Source: UBA9715 sp045614225 (lineage in GTDB: Bacteria; Actinomycetota; Coriobacteriia; Coriobacteriales; Eggerthellaceae). From it: a DNA stretch of 55,467 nt. The stretch's first letter is position 1, and each line of letters opens with the position of its first letter. The translations under genes were made by a program, and so were the position numbers. Positions 1 to 8,091 of the stretch are shown one piece after another. Under the pieces are notes generated by a model that worked only from the letters and a program-made list of their open reading frames with translations, had not been told where the DNA came from and ran no database searches. Location: assembly GCA_045614225.1 (NCBI GenBank), contig JAZLCO010000088.1, forward strand, positions 1-55,467, read 5' to 3'.

Positions 1-30
1 TGGTCTGCGGTATTTGGTATCATTCTCGCC

Positions 31-834
31 ATGCAAATCGAAGCGAAACACACTCTTGCGATGAAGGTTGCCTATCGGGGTGAGGCCTTCTCTGGGTTCG
101 CGCGGCAGCCCGAGCAGCTGACTGTTCAGGGCGAGCTCGAGCGTGCGCTCGAGATGTTGTTGCGCCGTCCCGTCGAGACGACCTGCGCCGGCCGAACCGA
201 TGCCGGCGTCCATGCGCGTGGGCAGGTTGTGAGCTTCGAGGTTTACGAAGACGAGCTTGCGGAAATGGACGAACGCGATGCGCAACGCGCCCGGTTCGCC
301 AGCTTTCGCCGATCGCTCAATGCCATCACGCACGATGACATTGCCGTGCGTTCAATCTGGCAGGCTGCCGACGGCTTCTCGGCACGCTTCGACGCCCAAG
401 CACGCGAGTACCGCTATGCATTGGCGGTTGACGAGACACCGCCCGTTTTCATGCGCGACTTCGCATGGCATGTGGGTCCGCTCGACATTGTGGCAATGGA
501 GCGGGCGTCGCGCTGTCTCATCGGCGAACAGGATTTCAAAAGCTTTTGCCGTGCGTCATCTGCTGTCGACAAGCCGACGTGTCGCAACGTGATGGAAGTC
601 TCGTTCAGCGAAGAGGAGCGTTTTGGCGAACAGCTCGTCATCGTCAAGGTCGTCGGCAGCTCGTTTTTGCATTCCATGGTGCGCACGATTGTCGGAACGC
701 TCGTCGAAGTGGGGCGGGGCCGCAAGCCCGAGAGCTGGGTCGCCGAAGCGCTCGCCGCCTGCGATCGGACAGCTGCTGGTGAGACGGCTCCCGCGCAGGG
801 TCTCGTGTTCTGGGAGGTGCGCTATGACGACTGA
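31..834 (+). CDS. truA: tRNA pseudouridine synthase A
   Basis: TruA converts uridines 38-40 in the anticodon stem-loop of many tRNAs to pseudouridine. The 267-residue product has the family's normal length and carries the catalytic motif RTDAGVHARGQV, whose Asp is the nucleophile, near residue 55-65. A conserved C-terminal core with SFLHSMVRTIVGTL follows. I kept the ATG at 31, although a second Met at codon 11 (base 61) also fits. No Shine-Dalgarno sequence precedes base 31. A TATCAT hexamer at 18-23 would put transcription start almost on the ATG, so a leaderless message is possible. The stop codon overlaps the next small ORF by 11 nt. The identification is secure; the start is less so. Confidence 0.95.
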   Translation: MQIEAKHTLAMKVAYRGEAFSGFARQPEQLTVQGELERALEMLLRRPVETTCAGRTDAGVHARGQVVSFEVYEDELAEMDERDAQRARFASFRRSLNAITHDDIAVRSIWQAADGFSARFDAQAREYRYALAVDETPPVFMRDFAWHVGPLDIVAMERASRCLIGEQDFKSFCRASSAVDKPTCRNVMEVSFSEEERFGEQLVIVKVVGSSFLHSMVRTIVGTLVEVGRGRKPESWVAEALAACDRTAAGETAPAQGLVFWEVRYDD

Positions 835-991
835 TGAGCGCACCTTCGTTTACGAGGAAGAGACAACAGAAGAGGCGGCTGTGCCCCTGGCGCGCATCAC
901 CTTGCTCTACGAAAGCCGCGACGGTCGTTTCTGCTTGTTCGAAGATGCCGATGGCCATCTTGCTGCCGTCGATGCGTCCAAGCTCGTTTAA
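824..991 (+). CDS. small hypothetical protein overlapping truA
   Basis: A 55-codon ORF starts with ATG inside the last codons of truA (11-nt overlap) and ends at 991. The predicted protein is acidic: it begins MTTDERTFVYEEETTEEA and ends in a short beta-like segment with FEDADGHLAAVDASKLV. It has no signal peptide or membrane segment. The overlap suggests translational coupling to truA. The amino-acid composition looks like a real protein, and no alternative gene occupies this stretch. I do not recognise a family. It could be a chance ORF, but the tight coupling argues for a gene. Confidence 0.5.
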   Translation: MTTDERTFVYEEETTEEAAVPLARITLLYESRDGRFCLFEDADGHLAAVDASKLV

Positions 992-1014
992 GACCGCGCA
1001 ATACAGGCGGGCTC

Positions 1015-2091
1015 TCAGGAGATTGCAGCTCCAAGGAACGAATCAATCTCATCAATCAACGCAGGGTCGGCAGTGTTGGCCTTGTGTTTGTCGACGGTGT
1101 TCATGAACGCAACCACCTCGGGAGCGTTCGGGTCGTCGTTCTCATCGAGAAGATTCTGCAGCTTATCGAAGCATTCGTTCAGGTAGTGCTGGCTTTCAGC
1201 CGAATAGAAGTACGAATTGTGCTCGCTTCGTCCGGGCTCGGTGAACGTCATGGCCGAGACGTTGGTGGGAAGGTCGCCATCAATCATCGTGTTGCTCAGG
1301 ATGCTTGCGTCCTCATAGGGGATGACGGGGTCGTTGGTGCCATGCATGACAAGCGTCGGCACGCCCGAATCGATGATTGCTTGGCTTGCCGAACGGTTTC
1401 CACCAGAACCGAAAACCAGGAACGTGTTGAGCCAGAGGGTGGGGGCCTGCGTGAACGCGAACGGCCCCAGGGTGCTTCGCGCGCCAACCTCGAGCTCTTT
1501 CATTGGCGTGTCGAACCCCGACATCGTTACGCAAGCCGAAACATCATCTGCGCATTCGTCCAAGGCCGCGGCAACACCATATCCGCCCCAGCTATGACCC
1601 CACAGCGCGATTTGCATACCATCGGCCATACCGTTCTTGCGGGCGAAATCCACGGCTGCTGCCACGTCGATGGGGCTTTGCGACAAGCCGATGACATCGT
1701 CGCCATCGCTCTCGCCACAACCGATGGCATCATAGGCGAACACCTTCCAGCCTTTGTCGACCATCGCGATGATCATGGGCAGGTAGTCCTGATGCTGGCT
1801 CATGATGCCGTGACGGAAGATGATAAGACCTCGCGTGTTGCTCGGCCCGTACACGTAACCGCACAACGTCTTGCCATCAAGTTCGAACTCGACGGCTTCG
1901 CGCTCATAGCTGCCTGCGTAATCGTCATAGGTTGTAAGGAGATTCGGATTTGTCACGGGAACTCGTGCATACGTTTGCCCGAGAATCGCGCGGTCGGCAA
2001 AAAACGAGATGACACCCAGAAGAAGCAGCACGAACAGGGCGACAATCGCGAAAAACAAGATGCGCACGTAGAAAGGCGCAGGCTTTGTCAT
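1015..2091 (-). CDS. membrane-anchored alpha/beta hydrolase
   Basis: This is a 358-residue serine hydrolase of the alpha/beta fold. Residues 10-35 are a hydrophobic anchor, so the catalytic domain is probably outside the membrane. The nucleophile elbow GHSWGG places Ser167, and the RHGIMSQHQDY segment near residue 93 resembles the HG oxyanion-hole strand. Late Asp and His residues (HGTNDPVIPYEDA, EHNSYF) complete a plausible triad. The start has GGGAGG about 8 nt upstream. The substrate cannot be told from the sequence. It faces the truA side convergently and runs divergently from the sirtuin gene. Confidence 0.85.
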   Translation of the reverse strand: MTKPAPFYVRILFFAIVALFVLLLLGVISFFADRAILGQTYARVPVTNPNLLTTYDDYAGSYEREAVEFELDGKTLCGYVYGPSNTRGLIIFRHGIMSQHQDYLPMIIAMVDKGWKVFAYDAIGCGESDGDDVIGLSQSPIDVAAAVDFARKNGMADGMQIALWGHSWGGYGVAAALDECADDVSACVTMSGFDTPMKELEVGARSTLGPFAFTQAPTLWLNTFLVFGSGGNRSASQAIIDSGVPTLVMHGTNDPVIPYEDASILSNTMIDGDLPTNVSAMTFTEPGRSEHNSYFYSAESQHYLNECFDKLQNLLDENDDPNAPEVVAFMNTVDKHKANTADPALIDEIDSFLGAAIS

Positions 2092-2248
2092 ACGCGCATC
2101 CTCCCGAACTCTCGTTGATCAAACATGTCCGCTGATGACAGCAGGTAGATTCCGTATCGATTTTACCTTCGCGGTGTGCTTCGAGCTGCGAGAAGAATCG
2201 GATAAACTCAAGATGGAATTGCGATTGCCGACATGAAGGTGGTGCGCC

Positions 2249-2989
2249 ATGAACGAGAACGTCAAAACGCTGCACACGTGGATTGAAGATTGCAAACCAG
2301 GGCGCATGGTGTTCTTTGGAGGGGCAGGCGTCTCGACCGAAAGCGGCATCCCCGACTTCCGCAGCCCCGATGGGTTGTATGCGCAGAAATACGGGGACGT
2401 GCCGCCTGAGGAGATGATCTCGCGCACGTATTTCGACCGACATCCCGAGCAGTTCTACGAGTTCTACTTCGACCGCATGATCGCGCGTGACGCGCTGCCC
2501 AACAAAGCGCATCTCAAGCTTGCGCAACTCGAGCAAGCAGGCACGCTCTCAGCGGTCGTCACGCAAAACATCGACGGCTTGCACCAAGCGGCTGGCAGCA
2601 AGGTCGTGTGGGAGCTCCACGGCAGTGTGCTGCGGAATTACTGCATGTCGTGCGGCGCTTTCTTCGACCTCGATGCAATCACGGAGCTGCACGAGGCTTC
2701 GGCTGACGGCGTGCCGCGCTGCCCTTCGTGCGGCGGCATCGTGAAGCCTGATGTCGTGCTGTACGAGGAGGGGCTCGATGGCCACGTACTCGAGGAGTCG
2801 GTGATGGCGATCCGACGTGCCGATCTGCTCGTGATTGCGGGCACGTCGCTTGCGGTCTATCCTGCAGCTGGTCTCATCGACTACTTCTCCGGCAACCATC
2901 TAGTCATCATCAATTTGGCGCCCACGCCGCGCGACCGCTATGCCGACCTATGCATCCAGGCAAAGGTGGGAGAGGTGTTCGATTTCTAA
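2249..2989 (+). CDS. cobB: NAD-dependent protein deacylase (sirtuin)
   Basis: Sir2-family enzymes remove acyl groups from lysines using NAD+, giving nicotinamide and O-acyl-ADP-ribose. The 246-residue protein has the NAD-binding motif GAGVSTESGIPDFR at 25-38, then TQNIDGLHQ, then the catalytic His in WELHGS. Zinc-ribbon cysteine pairs CMSC and CPSC follow. All hallmark residues are present and the length is typical. AAGGTGG precedes the ATG. A TAAACT box about 30 nt upstream could be the -10. The 3' end overlaps the convergent potassium-channel gene by 4 bp. The in vivo targets are unknown. Confidence 0.93.
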   Translation: MNENVKTLHTWIEDCKPGRMVFFGGAGVSTESGIPDFRSPDGLYAQKYGDVPPEEMISRTYFDRHPEQFYEFYFDRMIARDALPNKAHLKLAQLEQAGTLSAVVTQNIDGLHQAAGSKVVWELHGSVLRNYCMSCGAFFDLDAITELHEASADGVPRCPSCGGIVKPDVVLYEEGLDGHVLEESVMAIRRADLLVIAGTSLAVYPAAGLIDYFSGNHLVIINLAPTPRDRYADLCIQAKVGEVFDF

Positions 2990-3459
2990 TGCAACGTGAT
3001 GGGCTCGCTGTCGCGTTTGGCGTTTCCTTTAAAGCGCTTTACCTTCTCTGACAGCTCGGCGAGTTCTTCAGTGCTCAGCTCGGGAAGATGTTCGAGCTGG
3101 TCGAGAAAGTGGGCAATGCTCTCTCCACGGCGAGCGCGCATGCGCTCGGAACAAAAGCTCACGACCACGCCTGTGATGAGCGCGAGGAAGAACACCGAGT
3201 ATACCGACAAGACAATTGTCGCCGCCCGTCCTACGAACGATGTCGCGGTGAAATCGCCAAGGCCGATGGTGCTCACCACCTGGAACATGAACCACAGCGA
3301 ATTGGCGAACCCGTTGACGTTCGGTTCGAACAACGCCACCAAGACCGAGCATACGAGGAAGAGCGCGACGAACGCGACCGTTGATGGCAGAAGGCCGGAT
3401 GCCTTGATGATCAGGCCGATTGCTCTTGGCTTCAAAAACGATACGTTGTTTCGCTCCAT
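2986..3459 (-). CDS. two-TM potassium channel
   Basis: This 157-residue protein has the Ion_trans_2 layout: a hydrophobic helix near 28-46, a pore helix and filter at 55-72, and a second helix near 82-105. A charged cytoplasmic tail follows, with a LEHLPELSTEELAELSEKVK helix. The filter reads TIGLGDF instead of the usual TVGYGD. The same TIGLGD occurs in second pore loops of eukaryotic two-pore channels, so potassium selectivity is plausible. There is no RCK/TrkA-N domain. AGGACG lies before the ATG. Its 3' end overlaps that of the sirtuin gene by 4 bp. Confidence 0.85.
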   Translation of the reverse strand: MERNNVSFLKPRAIGLIIKASGLLPSTVAFVALFLVCSVLVALFEPNVNGFANSLWFMFQVVSTIGLGDFTATSFVGRAATIVLSVYSVFFLALITGVVVSFCSERMRARRGESIAHFLDQLEHLPELSTEELAELSEKVKRFKGNAKRDSEPITLH

Positions 3460-3721
3460 GTTCGCGTCCTTTCACGAGCTGGATTTTGGGCAATGCCTTG
3501 TCAATTCGCTTTGACGTTTGCGCCTCGTCGATTTGCCTTGGTGTACGGGCGATTATCGCACAACCGCAGCGGTTGTCATGCTGTTACGCGGGCGGTTTTC
3601 CTTCGGCGTCTTTCGGGTTCCGCCTTCTCGCAATCGGTTAAAGACGGTATCCTTTCTGTTGACCGAATCGACCAACAATTATCGAGCATCGGCAGCGCAT
3701 TTACTCAAAGGAGGCCCGCGC

Positions 3722-4522
3722 ATGAACGAGAAGAGCTACGCCACGGAAAAAGGTGCCATTCGCTATTGGGTGAACGACTTGAAGCCCGGGGCGATAACCC
3801 TCGTGTTCCTACCGGGACTCACTGCAGACCATCGCCTGTTCGACAAGCAGATCGAGTTCTTCGAGCCGCGCTGCAACGTGCTCGTATGGGACGCGCCCGG
3901 ACACGCTGCGTCGCGGCCGTTCGAGCTGTCGTTCTCGCTTGCCGACAAGGCGCGCTGGCTCCATGAGATCCTTGCTCTCGAGGGCGTTGGGCCATTCGTT
4001 CTCGTCGGTCAATCGATGGGCGGCTACGTGAGTCAGATGTTCATCCAGCAGTATCCCGGTGAGGCAGCGGGCTTCGTTTGCATCGATTCTGCTCCGCTCA
4101 AGCGCGAGTACTACACCTCAGCAGAGATCTGGCTGCTCAAACGCATGACCCCTGTATACCGCGCTTATCCGCACAAGGCACTTATTCGCGATGGTGTAAA
4201 CGGCTGCGCGACCACGGAATACGGCCGTGCGTTGATGAACGAGATTTGGAGCGTGTACGACCACGAGGAATTCTGCGTGTTGTCAGGCCATGGCTTCCGC
4301 ATTCTCGCGGAAGCAGTCGAACTCGAGCTTCCCTACGAAATCGATTGCCCGGCGCTTCTCATCTGCGGCGATAAGGATGCTGCCGGTTCGACGAAGCGCT
4401 ACAACCGTGAATGGACGAAGAAGACAGGATTGCCGCTCGCATGGATTGAGGGTGCGGGCCACAACTCGAACACCGATCGTCCCGATGAGGTGAACGCCCT
4501 CATTGCCAAACTTGTCTTGTGA
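3722..4522 (+). CDS. alpha/beta hydrolase
   Basis: The product is a 266-residue cytosolic alpha/beta hydrolase. The oxyanion segment is FLPGLTADHRLF near 29-40, the nucleophile elbow GQSMGG has Ser98, the acid is in CGDKDA, and the catalytic His lies in GAGHNSN near the C-terminus. I chose the ATG at 3722 because AAAGGAGG lies just upstream. The open frame extends back to 3518, but that part has no ribosome site and poor composition. It differs in sequence and architecture from the membrane-anchored hydrolase at 1015-2091. The substrate is unknown. Confidence 0.85.
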   Translation: MNEKSYATEKGAIRYWVNDLKPGAITLVFLPGLTADHRLFDKQIEFFEPRCNVLVWDAPGHAASRPFELSFSLADKARWLHEILALEGVGPFVLVGQSMGGYVSQMFIQQYPGEAAGFVCIDSAPLKREYYTSAEIWLLKRMTPVYRAYPHKALIRDGVNGCATTEYGRALMNEIWSVYDHEEFCVLSGHGFRILAEAVELELPYEIDCPALLICGDKDAAGSTKRYNREWTKKTGLPLAWIEGAGHNSNTDRPDEVNALIAKLVL

Positions 4523-4597
4523 GGTTGGTTTTTACGCGTTGCCCCACTTGGTTGGCATACGTCATGTACGGGCGTAAAATTAAATCGCTGAGCAAAA

Positions 4598-4657
4598 GGT
4601 GCACAGATCGGCGCACAGATTGGCACACAGATCGGCACACAGATCGGCACGCAGATG
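4598..4657 (+). repeat. five-copy 12-bp tandem repeat
   Basis: Five consecutive 12-bp units begin at 4598, 4610, 4622, 4634 and 4646. Units 3 and 4 are identical (GGCACACAGATC); the others differ at one to three positions. The array ends 12 nt before the ATG of the membrane protein at 4670, immediately before its AAGGAGG ribosome site. It therefore lies in the 5' leader or promoter of that gene. Confidence 0.9.
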
Positions 4658-4669
4658 CAAGGAGGCGAC

Positions 4670-5338
4670 ATGCTCGTATTCTGGGGTGATGGTTCGCAAT
4701 TAGCCAAGGACCTTGTCGACGCCATCGTGGTTCGAAGCACCGAGAACTTCAACTGGACATTCATCTTTATCCTAGCTGTGGTCTTCTACGTGTACTGGAG
4801 CGAGATTCACAAGAAGGAGTACAAGGTGGTTTTCGCCGGGCTCGCTTTGTACGGCGTGCACTGGCTGTATGAGATCGCCAACGCCATCATCGGCCATTTC
4901 GCTGGCTATCCGCTTTGGTCCGTCAGCAACGAATCGACGACGTTCATACTGCTCATCGGCGTGTGTTGGGAGCTGTCGATGATGTTCTCGATTGCAGGCA
5001 TCATTTCCTACAAGATGTTGCCAGCCGATCCGAAAGCACGCTACTTCGCCAAAGGCGGCCGCAAGGGGATAAGCGCCAAACTCGCGGGGGCGCTGGGAAT
5101 GGCCCTTCTGTTCGCCCTGGTCGAAAGCTTCCTTGCGGGAACGAGCAACCATTCGTTCATCTGGGTTTACAAGTGGTGGGGTGTGCTTCCCGTCTTCGTG
5201 ACCACCTACATTCCGTTCTTCCTGGCAGCCAACTACGTGCCCGACTGGGAGCCGAAAAGGCGCACGCGTTTCCTGGTGGGAATCTGGGGACTGGTTGCCG
5301 TTCTGCTGGTCGTGCTCATTCCCATGGGTATCATCTGA
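4670..5338 (+). CDS. polytopic membrane protein of unknown function
   Basis: A 222-residue integral membrane protein that I do not recognise. It has about six hydrophobic segments: near residues 25-40, 48-67, 82-110, 133-155, 163-183 and 198-220. Charged loops separate them, including KRRTR before the last helix. I chose the ATG at 4670 because AAGGAGG precedes it by 5 nt; the upstream in-frame ATG at 4655 lies inside the tandem repeat. The gene stands alone, followed by a bidirectional hairpin at 5505-5540. It could be a carotenoid- or sensor-like membrane protein, but nothing supports a function. Confidence 0.75.
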   Translation: MLVFWGDGSQLAKDLVDAIVVRSTENFNWTFIFILAVVFYVYWSEIHKKEYKVVFAGLALYGVHWLYEIANAIIGHFAGYPLWSVSNESTTFILLIGVCWELSMMFSIAGIISYKMLPADPKARYFAKGGRKGISAKLAGALGMALLFALVESFLAGTSNHSFIWVYKWWGVLPVFVTTYIPFFLAANYVPDWEPKRRTRFLVGIWGLVAVLLVVLIPMGII

Positions 5339-5623
5339 TCACGCGGGTCTGGGCGAGGGGAGCGTTCAGCACCTCAATAGCGTGATACAAATTCAGCTTC
5401 AATGCCTCATTCGAGGGACGTCTGGAAGTGCGTCTGTTGAAGGACGAGTAGCCGTTTGAGCCTTCCGCTTCATCGGCTCGAAATCCGTCATCCCGCATCA
5501 GCAAGTAAAAAATGGGCTGCCATAAGGCGGCCCGTTTTTCAATCCGTGGTGGAGTTTAGCGCGAGGCACGCGAACCCCCATTTGCGCGAAACCGTCTCAT
5601 TGCGTCGTGTTCCCGAATCGGAC
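5339..5623. other. intergenic region between convergent genes
   Basis: This 285-bp stretch separates two convergent genes. The only clear element is the hairpin terminator at 5505-5540. A motif at 5600-5620 resembles a tRNA T-arm on the minus strand, but it has no acceptor stem and overlaps the stop codon of the ThiF gene. I see no credible small ORF. Confidence 0.5.
5505..5540. terminator. bidirectional rho-independent terminator
   Basis: An 8-bp stem (GGGCTGCC / GGCGGCCC, with one G-U pair) and a 4-nt ATAA loop is preceded by A6 and followed by GTTTTT. It can therefore terminate the membrane-protein gene on the plus strand and the ThiF operon on the minus strand. Confidence 0.8.
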
Positions 5624-6427
5624 TCAAACCCTGCAAGCTGGTTGTCCGTAATCAGATAGCTCGGTGATCGTGGGGCGGTCGCCGCATACGGCGCAGTTCA
5701 GTTCGCGCTCCGGCAGCTGGATCTCGTCGAAATCTCCGAAGAAGGCGTCGTAGGTCAAAATCTTGCCGACGGCCAGTTCTCCCACATCCGCTAGGAACTT
5801 GACGGCCTCGAGCGCTTGCAAGCTACCGATGACGCCGGCAACCGCCCCGATGACACCCGCCTGTGAACAGCTGGGGACGGCGCCTTCGGGAGGCGCTTCG
5901 TTGAACGCGCAGCGGTAGCAGGGCCCCCGTCCCGGCACGTAGGTCATGAGTTGCCCCTGAAAACGCAGGATGCCGCCGTGGCAGAAAGGTTTTCCCGCCA
6001 GCACGCACGCATCGTTGACGAGGAACTTCGTCGGGAAATTGTCGACGCCTTCTATGATGAAGTCATAAGGGGCGATGACGTCCATCACGTTGGATGCGTC
6101 GAGCCATAGGTCATGCTCGATCACCTCGACATCTGGGTTGATGGCCCGCATAGCGGCGGCGGCTGAAGCAGTCTTGCGTTTGCCGACACCGTCGGTCGTA
6201 TGCGCGATTTGCCGCTGCAGGTTCGAGAGCTCGGCCGCATCGGAATCCACTATGCCCACGCGCCCCACACCCGCCGCAGCGAGGTACAGCGCCGCAGGCG
6301 ATCCGAGGCCACCAGCCCCGACAATCAGAACGCTTCCGGCCGCCAGGCGCTTCTGCCCCTTCACGCCGAAGCCCTTCAAGATGATGTGGCGCGAATAGCG
6401 TTCGAGTTGCTCGTCGGTCAGCGCCAT
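5624..6427 (-). CDS. ThiF/MoeB/HesA-family adenylyltransferase (E1-like)
   Basis: Enzymes of this family adenylate the C-terminal glycine of a small sulfur-carrier protein (ThiS, MoaD and relatives). The 267-residue protein has the nucleotide-binding loop GAGGLGSP near 36-43 and the Arg-containing ELSNLQRQ segment. Two zinc-binding CxxC pairs follow, CYRC near 170 and CAVC near 246. There is no C-terminal rhodanese domain, unlike MOCS3/MoeZ types. AGGAGG precedes the ATG. It starts 10 nt after the rhodanese-TusA-DsrE gene, which implies one transcript and a shared sulfur-transfer role. No MoaD/ThiS-like gene is visible nearby, so the partner is unknown. Confidence 0.88.
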   Translation of the reverse strand: MALTDEQLERYSRHIILKGFGVKGQKRLAAGSVLIVGAGGLGSPAALYLAAAGVGRVGIVDSDAAELSNLQRQIAHTTDGVGKRKTASAAAAMRAINPDVEVIEHDLWLDASNVMDVIAPYDFIIEGVDNFPTKFLVNDACVLAGKPFCHGGILRFQGQLMTYVPGRGPCYRCAFNEAPPEGAVPSCSQAGVIGAVAGVIGSLQALEAVKFLADVGELAVGKILTYDAFFGDFDEIQLPERELNCAVCGDRPTITELSDYGQPACRV

Positions 6428-6437
6428 GGGACACCTC

Positions 6438-7508
6438 CTAGATGAACAGGCTCATGTCGGACTTCTCGCCCGATCCGAGGAACGTCGCCACGCCTCCGAG
6501 CTCGACCCCGTCGACGAGCTCGGCTTGCGTGATGCCCATGATTTCCATAGACATCTGGCATGCCACGAGTCGCACCCCGTGGGCCCGCGCCTGGTCGATG
6601 AGCTCCTCGAGAGAGCTGATGCCATTGCACTTCATGACGGAGCGAATCAGCTTGGCCCCAGCGCCAAGGAAGTTCATGCGTGAAAGGCCCAGCTTCTTCG
6701 TGCCTCGAGGCATCATGGCGCCGAACGCGCGGCCGATGGGCGTTTTCGAGACCTTGACGCGTTCCGGGCGGCGCAAGATGTTGAGCCCCCAGAACGTGAA
6801 GAACATTGTGACCTCGCGGCCAAGGGAGGCTGCGCCGTTTGCCATGATGAACGCCGCGATGGTCTTGTCCAGATCGCCACTGAACACGATGAACGTCTTG
6901 CCGTTGTGGGTTTCGCCTGCAGCGGCAGGGGAGGTGCTCGGTTTTGCCTTCGTGATGTGGGCCGTTATCACGCCGTCGTCCACTTCGAGCGACTCAAGCG
7001 CGTTGCCCGTGCGCTCGCACCACACGCGGATGTCGCTCGCGAAAGAGCCCTCGGTCGCTTGCACGACGACGCGGCGACCGAAGGGCAGCCCTGCCAGGGC
7101 GTCGGCGACCTTGACGATGGGCCCGGGGCACTTGAGCCCCTTCGCGTCTACCTGCACGGGAGCAGCATTCTCCACCGCCTTGCGGTATGCCTTGAAACCC
7201 CCTTCGACGTCGTACGCTTCGTATCCGCGGTCGGCGAGCACCTCGGCCACCTCGCCGCTGAAATCTCCCGAGTTGCAGATGACGTAGACGGGTATGTCTT
7301 CTGGCAATCCTTTCAACCCTGTGCCGATTTCAGAAAGTGGCACGTTTCGCGCACCGGGAATTTCGCCCTGGGCTATGCGAAGGTTTTCGTCTCGCAAGTC
7401 AACGACCGTGACCTGTGATAAATCAAGCTGGGCAAAGTCGGAGGCTGAGATAGTCCCCGCCTCGTACGTTGTGTTACCAGGATCTTCGTGTTTGAAGGTT
7501 GCCGTCAT
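6438..7508 (-). CDS. rhodanese-TusA-DsrE fusion protein
   Basis: Three persulfide-handling domains are joined in 356 residues. Residues 15-110 form a rhodanese domain with the active-site Cys79 in VICNSGDFSG. Residues 120-190 form a TusA domain with Cys127 in the CPGP motif. Residues 205-356 form a DsrE/F-like (DrsE_2-type) domain containing GDLDKTIAAFIMANGAASLG. Such proteins relay sulfane sulfur between cysteines. I chose the ATG at 7508 because GGAGAA precedes it; the frame runs upstream to 7604 without a ribosome site. It is co-transcribed with the ThiF-like gene downstream. Substrate and acceptor are inferred only. Confidence 0.88.
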   Translation of the reverse strand: MTATFKHEDPGNTTYEAGTISASDFAQLDLSQVTVVDLRDENLRIAQGEIPGARNVPLSEIGTGLKGLPEDIPVYVICNSGDFSGEVAEVLADRGYEAYDVEGGFKAYRKAVENAAPVQVDAKGLKCPGPIVKVADALAGLPFGRRVVVQATEGSFASDIRVWCERTGNALESLEVDDGVITAHITKAKPSTSPAAAGETHNGKTFIVFSGDLDKTIAAFIMANGAASLGREVTMFFTFWGLNILRRPERVKVSKTPIGRAFGAMMPRGTKKLGLSRMNFLGAGAKLIRSVMKCNGISSLEELIDQARAHGVRLVACQMSMEIMGITQAELVDGVELGGVATFLGSGEKSDMSLFI

Positions 7509-7884
7509 CGCCGTTCTCCGTTTTCCAGTTGGCAGACATACTGTGAATCCGTTTCCGTGTTTTGCCAATAGGGTATCGCGGGAACCACGCGAAGGTGTAC
7601 CCATGAGTTTTCGAACGCTGCTTATCGGAATCTACGAATTCAAGGCGAGAGTTGAAACAGGAGAAATGCAAAGCAGGTCAGAGGTTTTCCCGCCTCATCG
7701 GTTCGACTACGGCGGTAGCATGGGCTACCGCCGGTTGCGGCGAGGGTCAAGGTTGCCGCGAAGCGGTTGAGCGGAATTGGCGAAGCAAATTCCGCGTAGC
7801 CTTGATGCGAGCGAACCCCATCATCAGCAACCTGCGCCGTGATGCAATACGGGCCGGGAGACTTCCCGGCCCGTACAATTTCCG
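7509..7884. other. intergenic region with several hairpins
   Basis: This 376-bp gap separates tRNA-Ala from the rhodanese-fusion gene. It holds a 9-bp hairpin with GGCGGTAGC/GCTACCGCC arms (about 7712-7733), a potential three-helix junction at 7747-7805, and an 11-bp GC-rich stem at 7856-7881 just past the tRNA 3' end. The promoter of the minus-strand operon must also lie here. Open frames crossing it are chance frames that run through the tRNA. Confidence 0.5.
7856..7881 (-). terminator. GC-rich hairpin downstream of tRNA-Ala
   Basis: An 11-bp inverted repeat (ACGGGCCGGGA / TCCCGGCCCGT) with a short loop lies 3-4 nt beyond the CCA end of the tRNA on the minus strand. It has no long U-tract, so it may be a 3' processing or weak termination structure. 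Confidence 0.5.
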
Positions 7885-7960
7885 TGGTGGAGATGATGGG
7901 ATTCGAACCCACGACCCCCACGTTGCGAACGTGATGCTCTCCCAGCTGAGCTACATCCCC
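7885..7960 (-). tRNA. tRNA-Ala (anticodon CGC)
   Basis: Read on the minus strand, a full cloverleaf can be drawn. The acceptor stem is GGGGATG/CATCTCC, the D-arm stem is GCTC/GAGC, the anticodon loop is TTCGCAA, the T-arm loop is TTCGAAT, and the genome encodes CCA. The acceptor stem contains the G3-U70 wobble pair, the main alanine identity element. The anticodon CGC reads GCG codons. The cognate synthetase gene lies at 17596 in the same window. Confidence 0.96.
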
Positions 7961-8091
7961 ACGTGTATGTGCGCTTTCGCGCAAAAAAGTATTTTGCGGG
8001 TAGCGACGGTGTTTGTCAACAAAATGTGCCGTTCCATTCAATTCCAACAAATTGCAACGGAATCAAAAGGCATCGGTTCTCGCTTGCGACA

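Noticed and set aside
5595..5640. tRNA T-arm-like GGGTTTGAGTCC on the minus strand
   Set aside because: The T stem does not pair, no acceptor or anticodon stem can be drawn, and the bases include the stop codon of the ThiF-like gene.
7821..7827. CTGATGA core on the minus strand, suggesting a hammerhead ribozyme
   Set aside because: The conserved GAAA and the three-stem arrangement with a cleavage site are missing; the local pairing is a simple TGATG/CATCA hairpin.
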